64,000 bases of DNA from Nocardia terrae. Lineage in GTDB: Bacteria; Actinomycetota; Actinomycetes; Mycobacteriales; Mycobacteriaceae. The stretch lies in assembly GCF_009760405.1 (NCBI RefSeq), contig NZ_WRPP01000003.1:558001-622000 (forward strand), read 5' to 3'. A model generated the notes under the pieces. That model did no database searches. It was not told the DNA's origin and worked only from the letters and a program-made list of their open reading frames with translations. This document shows positions 60,070-64,000 of this stretch, in pieces. The translations under genes and the position numbers were made by a program. Every line of letters starts with the position of its first letter. Positions within the stretch are counted from its first letter, which is position 1.

Positions 60070-60714
60070 ATGCGGCACGGGAACGGGCTCGAGATTCCGG
60101 AGACACTCGAGGATGTGTGCGCTCCGGAACGGATGGCGCTGGTCGTGTACGACATGCAGGTCGGGGTGCTCTCACAGCTCGAGGACGGGCCGCGGATCAC
60201 CGAGCGGGTCGCGCAGGTCGTGGCGGCGGCCCGGCGCGGCGGCTACCCGGTGATCTTCCTGCGGCACATCTTCCTGCCGAAGCGCCTCATGGGCTCGTTC
60301 GCGCTGCGCATGGCGATGAGCTGGCAGGGCGTGGACAGTGCCGACCAGGTCGTGCCGATCCTGCAGCGGGATACCCCCGGGTTCCACCTGGTTCCGGAGT
60401 TGCAGCCCCAAGAAGGCGAGACCGTCTTCGACAAGACCTCCATGTCGGCCTTCGAAGGCACGCCGCTGGCCTCCACCCTGCGCGACCTCGGCATCGGCGC
60501 GTACGCCATCGTCGGTGTCGCCCTCGAGATCGGCATCGCGCCCACGGTCTGCCATTCGACCGATCTGGGCTTCCTGCCGGTGGTGATCCGCGACGGCGTC
60601 GGCGGGCGCGACGAGGCCGGAAAGCAGCGCGCCTGGGACGATTTCGCGTTCCAGGGGCATGCCATCGTCACCGATATCGACACCATCGTGCCGCTGCTGG
60701 AGAAGACCGCCTGA
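60070..60714 (+). CDS. Isochorismatase-fold hydrolase without the catalytic cysteine
   Basis: A 214-residue protein. The general-base Asp is in VVYDMQVGVLS (D28) and the Lys in VFDKTSMSAFEGTPL (K122). In the third motif, where cysteine hydrolases have GVATxxC, this protein reads GVALEIG with Gly155 in the cysteine position. The EntB/PhzD subclass also has Gly there and hydrolyses vinyl ethers with aspartate alone. So it may be EntB-like rather than a nicotinamidase-type thiol enzyme, or inactive. GGAGG lies 4 bases before ATG 60070. No siderophore genes are adjacent. Confidence 0.8.
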   Translation: MRHGNGLEIPETLEDVCAPERMALVVYDMQVGVLSQLEDGPRITERVAQVVAAARRGGYPVIFLRHIFLPKRLMGSFALRMAMSWQGVDSADQVVPILQRDTPGFHLVPELQPQEGETVFDKTSMSAFEGTPLASTLRDLGIGAYAIVGVALEIGIAPTVCHSTDLGFLPVVIRDGVGGRDEAGKQRAWDDFAFQGHAIVTDIDTIVPLLEKTA

Positions 60715-60769
60715 CCTCCACAGGGTTTCAGGGGCTTGCCCCCGAGAGTTCCCGGGAGTCGGGTAATTG

Positions 60770-63064
60770 CTAGTCGGAGCTGGGGATCCAGGCCGGATGC
60801 CAGAGGCGTCCGGTCTCGGTCCAGTTCATGAACCGGACCGTGCCGGTGAGCTTCGGGGTCACCCACACCGCGTCCTTGCGCTCGTCGGCGGTGAGCTCGT
60901 TGCCGAACGGGCTGGTCTTGCGTTCCAGGCGGCGCAGGCGATCGGCCAGCTCGCTCATCTCCTGCTCGCTGTATCCGGTGCCCACCCGGCCGAGGTAGTA
61001 CAACTCCCCCTCGTGCGGCACACCGACCAGCAGCGAGGCGAATTGCCGCACCTCCGAACGGCGATACCCGCCGACCACCACCGACAGCGTGCGCCAATTG
61101 CGGGTCTTGATCCACGACTGGCCCCGCCGCCCCGGTAGGTAGACCGAATCCCGCCGCTTGGCGACCACACCCTCCATGCCGTGATCCTGGCTGTAGCGCA
61201 GGGCTTCCGCGCCCGAACCCTTCAGCTGCTGCGGCACGATCAGCGAACGCGCCTGTGCGGCAAGGGCTTCCAGCACCCGCCGTCGATCGTCGTAGCGCTT
61301 GCGCACCAGCGAGGTCCCGTCCAGATACAGCAGGTCGAAGGCCAGGAAGACCGCGCGCTTGGAATCCTCCCGCAGCAGACCGAGGTTCGCCCCGCCGTGG
61401 TCGTCGAAGACCACCGCCTCGCCGTCGAGCACCGCACTGTGGCCGGACAGTTCGGACCCCAGCACCGCCACGCCGGGGTATTTCCCGGTGACGACATGCC
61501 CGGCGCGACTGCGCAAGGTCACCGCCCCGTCCTCGATCTCGGCGATCAAGCGGAACCCGTCCCACTTGGTCTCGAAGGCCCAGTGCTCGGCGTCGAGGGT
61601 CGTCACATCGCCCGGCGTGGCCAGCATGGGCGTCAGGCCGTGCGGCAGGGGCGCGGGCGTGCGCGGCGGCGAAACCGGCTTCGCCCCATTGCCTTCCGCG
61701 CCGGGGCGCGACTGGTCCTTCATCAGGTGCATGAGCCACTGATTCCCATTGGTCTGGATCAGCGCGTACCGGCCGTCGAGCCGCTCCCCGCGCAACCAGA
61801 TGATGACCTCGTCGTCGCGCCACTTCTCGGTCTCGTAGGTGCCGGTGTCCCACACGGTCATCTCGCCGCCGCCGTACTCGCCCTTGGGGATCGTCCCGTG
61901 AAAGGTGAGGTACTCCATCGGATGGTCCTCGGTGTGCACGGCCAGTCGGTTCTCGCCGGTATCGGTCGGCGGGCCCTTGGGCACCGCCCAGGACACCAGC
62001 ACGCCGTCGCGTTCCAGCCGCAGGTCCCAGTGCAGTCGCCGCGCGTGGTGTTCCTGCACCACGAACCGATTCCCCGGTCCGGCGGCGGGCGGGCCCGGCG
62101 GCACCGGTTCGGGCGTCCGCCGCGGATCGCGCAGGGAACGGTAGGTGTCGAGCCGGTCCGGAACCGGTTCGGGCAGAACCTGGTCCGGCTCTTCGGGCAG
62201 CGGCTCGTCGAGCCCTGCCAGGAGATCCCCGTCTTCCTCCCACCGCCGCAGCACGTCTTCGAACCGTAAGTGCCGCAACCGCTTCGGCTTCTCGATCTCC
62301 TCCCACGCCCGCGGCGCGGCGACCCACGGCTCGACCCGCCCGCGCAGCGAGTAGGGCGCGATGGTGGTCTTTGCCGGATTGTTCTGGCTCCAGTCCAGGA
62401 ACACCTTCCCGCCCCGCGCGGCCTTGGACATAGTGGCCGTCACCAGCTCCGGCCGCAGCTGCTGCAGGTTCGTGGCCACCTGTTTGGCCACCGCCGAGGC
62501 CCCGTTGGGCCCGAGCTTGCGATCCAGCGGCACATAGACGTGAATCCCCTTGGAGCCGCTGGTGACCGGGTACGCCGCCAACCCCACCTCGCGCACCACA
62601 TCCCGCAGGATCAAGGCCACCTCGGCGCACTGCGCCAGCCCGGCCCCCGGACCGGGATCCAGATCGAAGACCAGGCGCGTGATGTCCCCCACCTCGGCGC
62701 CGTCGAAACGCCATTGCGGCACATGCAGTTCCAGCGCCGCCTGCTGGCCCAGCCAGGCCATGCCCGCGACATTGTCGATGAGCGGATAAGTCACCGGCCG
62801 GTCGGAATGTTGAACCGTCCTCCGCTCCAACCATTTCGGCGCGTGCTCGGCCAGATTCTTCTCGAAGAACGACTGCTCCTCGACCCCGTTCGGCCACCGC
62901 TTGCGCGTCACGGGCCGCTCGGCGATATGCGGCAGCAAAGCGGGCGCGATCGCCGTGAAATAGTCGATGACCTCGCCTTTGGTGGTCCCGACGGCCGGAT
63001 ACAGCACTTTGTCGAGGTTGGTCAGCCCAACCTCGATACCCCCGAAATCCCTGCGGGACCCCAT
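60770..63064 (-). CDS. ligD: Multifunctional non-homologous end-joining DNA ligase LigD
   Basis: A 764-residue enzyme with the mycobacterial domain order. The polymerase/primase domain (1-300) has the metal-binding D134-L-D136 in LVFDLDPGPG and YPVTSGSKGIHVYVP. The 3'-phosphoesterase (330-450) has the conserved EHHARRLHWDLRLE. The ATP-dependent ligase (475-764) has the adenylated lysine K500 in FETKWDGFR, DGEAVVFD and KTRNWRTLSVVVGG. It repairs double-strand breaks with Ku, which is not encoded in the window. ATG 63064 is the start. Confidence 0.95.
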   Translation of the reverse strand: MGSRRDFGGIEVGLTNLDKVLYPAVGTTKGEVIDYFTAIAPALLPHIAERPVTRKRWPNGVEEQSFFEKNLAEHAPKWLERRTVQHSDRPVTYPLIDNVAGMAWLGQQAALELHVPQWRFDGAEVGDITRLVFDLDPGPGAGLAQCAEVALILRDVVREVGLAAYPVTSGSKGIHVYVPLDRKLGPNGASAVAKQVATNLQQLRPELVTATMSKAARGGKVFLDWSQNNPAKTTIAPYSLRGRVEPWVAAPRAWEEIEKPKRLRHLRFEDVLRRWEEDGDLLAGLDEPLPEEPDQVLPEPVPDRLDTYRSLRDPRRTPEPVPPGPPAAGPGNRFVVQEHHARRLHWDLRLERDGVLVSWAVPKGPPTDTGENRLAVHTEDHPMEYLTFHGTIPKGEYGGGEMTVWDTGTYETEKWRDDEVIIWLRGERLDGRYALIQTNGNQWLMHLMKDQSRPGAEGNGAKPVSPPRTPAPLPHGLTPMLATPGDVTTLDAEHWAFETKWDGFRLIAEIEDGAVTLRSRAGHVVTGKYPGVAVLGSELSGHSAVLDGEAVVFDDHGGANLGLLREDSKRAVFLAFDLLYLDGTSLVRKRYDDRRRVLEALAAQARSLIVPQQLKGSGAEALRYSQDHGMEGVVAKRRDSVYLPGRRGQSWIKTRNWRTLSVVVGGYRRSEVRQFASLLVGVPHEGELYYLGRVGTGYSEQEMSELADRLRRLERKTSPFGNELTADERKDAVWVTPKLTGTVRFMNWTETGRLWHPAWIPSSD

Positions 63065-63126
63065 AACAGCAGTCTAGGTCCGCCCACCGACAAATCCCCG
63101 TAACCTACAGAACCCGCGAAAAGCCA

Positions 63127-63176
63127 ACGGGCCGTTCGGGTCAGCAACGCCTCTCGCCTGCCTCCGAACGGCCCGT
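63127..63176 (-). terminator. 13-bp stem hairpin
   Basis: ACGGGCCGTTCGG (63127-63139) is the exact reverse complement of CCGAACGGCCCGT (63164-63176) with a 24-base loop. It lies 17 bases after the MT0933-like gene and before the LigD start, and probably ends the former transcript. There is no T-tract. Confidence 0.6.
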
Positions 63177-63192
63177 GGAACGACCGGTACGA

Positions 63193-63504
63193 CTACTCCG
63201 CGGGCTTCTCGCCCTCGGGAGCGGGTTCCGGCGCCGCTTCCGGCGCCGGGGCGGGTTCGGCCGCCGCCTCGGCGGGTGCTGACTCCGCGGCCGCCTCGGC
63301 AGGAGCCTCGGCCGCCTGCTCGGTCGGAATGGCGTTCTTGACCGCCTCCGCGCCCTTGTCGATCTGGGAGGAGAATTTCCCCCCGGTCTTCTCGTCGATC
63401 ACCTGGCCGGCCTTGTCGACGGCCTGCTCAATCTTCTCGGCGTTCTGGGCCGCCACCTCTTTGCCCTTGCCGACCAAGCCTTTGAGCGTGTCCACGAAAC
63501 CCAC
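63193..63504 (-). CDS. MT0933-like antitoxin-family (PF14013) protein
   Basis: A 103-residue protein. Residues 1-60 match the MT0933/Rv0909 antitoxin-like pattern (GFVDTLKGLVGKGKEVAAQN, EKIEQAVDKAGQVIDEKTGG, KFSSQIDKGAEAVKN), a lysine-rich amphipathic helical segment. The remainder is a low-complexity Ala/Glu/Pro tail. No cognate toxin gene is adjacent. The antitoxin label is a family name only, and many members are stand-alone. ATG 63504 has GGAG upstream. Confidence 0.8.
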   Translation of the reverse strand: MGFVDTLKGLVGKGKEVAAQNAEKIEQAVDKAGQVIDEKTGGKFSSQIDKGAEAVKNAIPTEQAAEAPAEAAAESAPAEAAAEPAPAPEAAPEPAPEGEKPAE

Positions 63505-63530
63505 AGCACTGCTCCTTCAATCTCGGTCCA

Positions 63531-64000
63531 TTATTGGCAAACATCTTCCCACCACGTCTCGCGTGGTGGCTGGGCAATCGCGTCTATCCGCTGCCCGGGC
63601 TTCGGCACGGCGATGCGTGTCCCCGCCTCGCGCGCCGCGTCCGCCAGCCGCCGCACCGGCTCCGACCAGCCGTGGAAGGCCAGATTGAAGGTGGCCCAGT
63701 GGATCGGCACCAGCAGTCCGTACTCCGGATCGCCGACACACAGATCGGCGTGGGAGCGCACCGCCTCCTCGGGGTTCATGTGCACATCGGGCCAGTGCCG
63801 GTCGTAGGCCCCGATGGGCAGCAACGTCAGGTCGAACGGGCCCAGCCGCGCGCCCGCCTCCGCGAACGCCTTGGTGTAGCCGGTGTCGCCGCCGAAGTAG
63901 ACGCGCCGGGTGGGACCGGCGATGGACCAGGATGCCCACAGCGTCGTATTGCGCACCAGACCGCGGCCGGAGAAGTGCCGGGCCTCCGCGCAGGTGATCA
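63531..64000 (-). CDS. Metallo-beta-lactamase-fold hydrolase, N-terminus beyond window
   Basis: The visible 156 residues are the C-terminal half of an MBL-fold enzyme of the UlaG/NAPE-PLD group. They start within ITCAEARHFSGRGLVRNT and include FGGDTGYTKAFAEAG with the metal aspartate, LLPIGAYDRHW, VHMNPEEAV and VPIHWATFNLAFH with the last metal histidine. The N-terminal HxHxDH box would lie past the right edge. It is probably a zinc-dependent phosphodiesterase or lactonase. It lies 26 bases upstream of the MT0933-like gene. Confidence 0.85.
   Translation of the reverse strand, partial: ITCAEARHFSGRGLVRNTTLWASWSIAGPTRRVYFGGDTGYTKAFAEAGARLGPFDLTLLPIGAYDRHWPDVHMNPEEAVRSHADLCVGDPEYGLLVPIHWATFNLAFHGWSEPVRRLADAAREAGTRIAVPKPGQRIDAIAQPPRETWWEDVCQ

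Noticed and set aside
60243..62897. 884-codon frame on the minus strand overlapping ligD in another frame
   Set aside because: LigD catalytic motifs lie in the 60770-63064 frame. This one also runs antisense into the isochorismatase-like gene.
63193..63504. A toxin-antitoxin pair at the MT0933-like gene
   Set aside because: Neighbours are an MBL hydrolase and LigD. No toxin-like gene is adjacent, so only the family name suggests it.

Overview
The window looks like a chromosomal segment of a Nocardia-like mycolic-acid actinomycete. It is GC-rich throughout, with GTG starts and several probable leaderless genes. The gene content fits that group: a mycobacterial-type cytochrome c oxidase subunit I, a three-domain LigD, a WS/DGAT wax-ester/triacylglycerol synthase, a DUF5313 protein, a fused ECF-transporter ATPase of the mycobacterial Rv2326c/Rv2325c type, a mycothiol-linked enzyme remnant, secretory-lipase-family proteins and many TetR, LysR and AraC regulators. 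The genus is inferred from family content, not from a marker gene. No prophage, insertion sequence, CRISPR array or rRNA is visible.

Layout. 1-9 kb: a truncated GlxA-type regulator, a cupin, a SnoaL-like protein, two decayed gene fragments meeting head to head at a small tandem repeat, a secreted serine-hydrolase plus alpha/beta-hydrolase operon, an Ig-like secreted protein, a DoxX protein, tRNA-Arg(CCT), a DUF5313 protein and a Baeyer-Villiger-type monooxygenase. 9-16 kb: an acyl-CoA ligase, a secretory lipase, a LysR/SDR pair and an oxidoreductase/CGNR-protein pair that share a double operator. 16-22 kb: a DUF4097 protein, a 1048-residue BTAD/NB-ARC regulator and a convergent drrAB-like exporter. 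Matching heptamer repeats precede the first and last units. 22-33 kb: small metabolic and regulatory genes, including a TetR/DUF6463 pair around a 38-bp palindrome, a tautomerase, MFS and CDF transporters, and an SDR that lacks its catalytic lysine. 33-41 kb: an M28 peptidase, a degenerate stand-alone NRPS adenylation domain, a zinc-type dehydrogenase and ctaD with a clear intrinsic terminator. 41-52 kb: an LLM oxidoreductase, a putative Fe(II)/2OG oxygenase, WS/DGAT, an RluA-type synthase, a phosphoesterase, an AraC/monooxygenase pair and the ECF transporter. 52-64 kb: secreted proteins, a DUF4260-TetR operon with two identical-arm operators, a GH1 glycosidase, dienelactone hydrolases, a TetR/SDR pair, an isochorismatase-fold protein without the usual cysteine, LigD, an MT0933-like protein and a truncated metallo-beta-lactamase-fold hydrolase.

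The most coherent local system is the 16.3-22.1 kb block. A SARP-class regulator, an envelope-like DUF4097 protein and a DrrAB exporter sit together, and three to four direct GTGTCAG-like heptamers at 11-bp pitch lie just upstream of a -10 element at both outer promoters. This is the expected signature of BTAD-regulator binding, so the block is probably a self-contained regulated export or resistance module with an unknown inducer. Most other regulators are divergent from, or co-transcribed with, their likely target, and in several cases the palindromic operator is legible.
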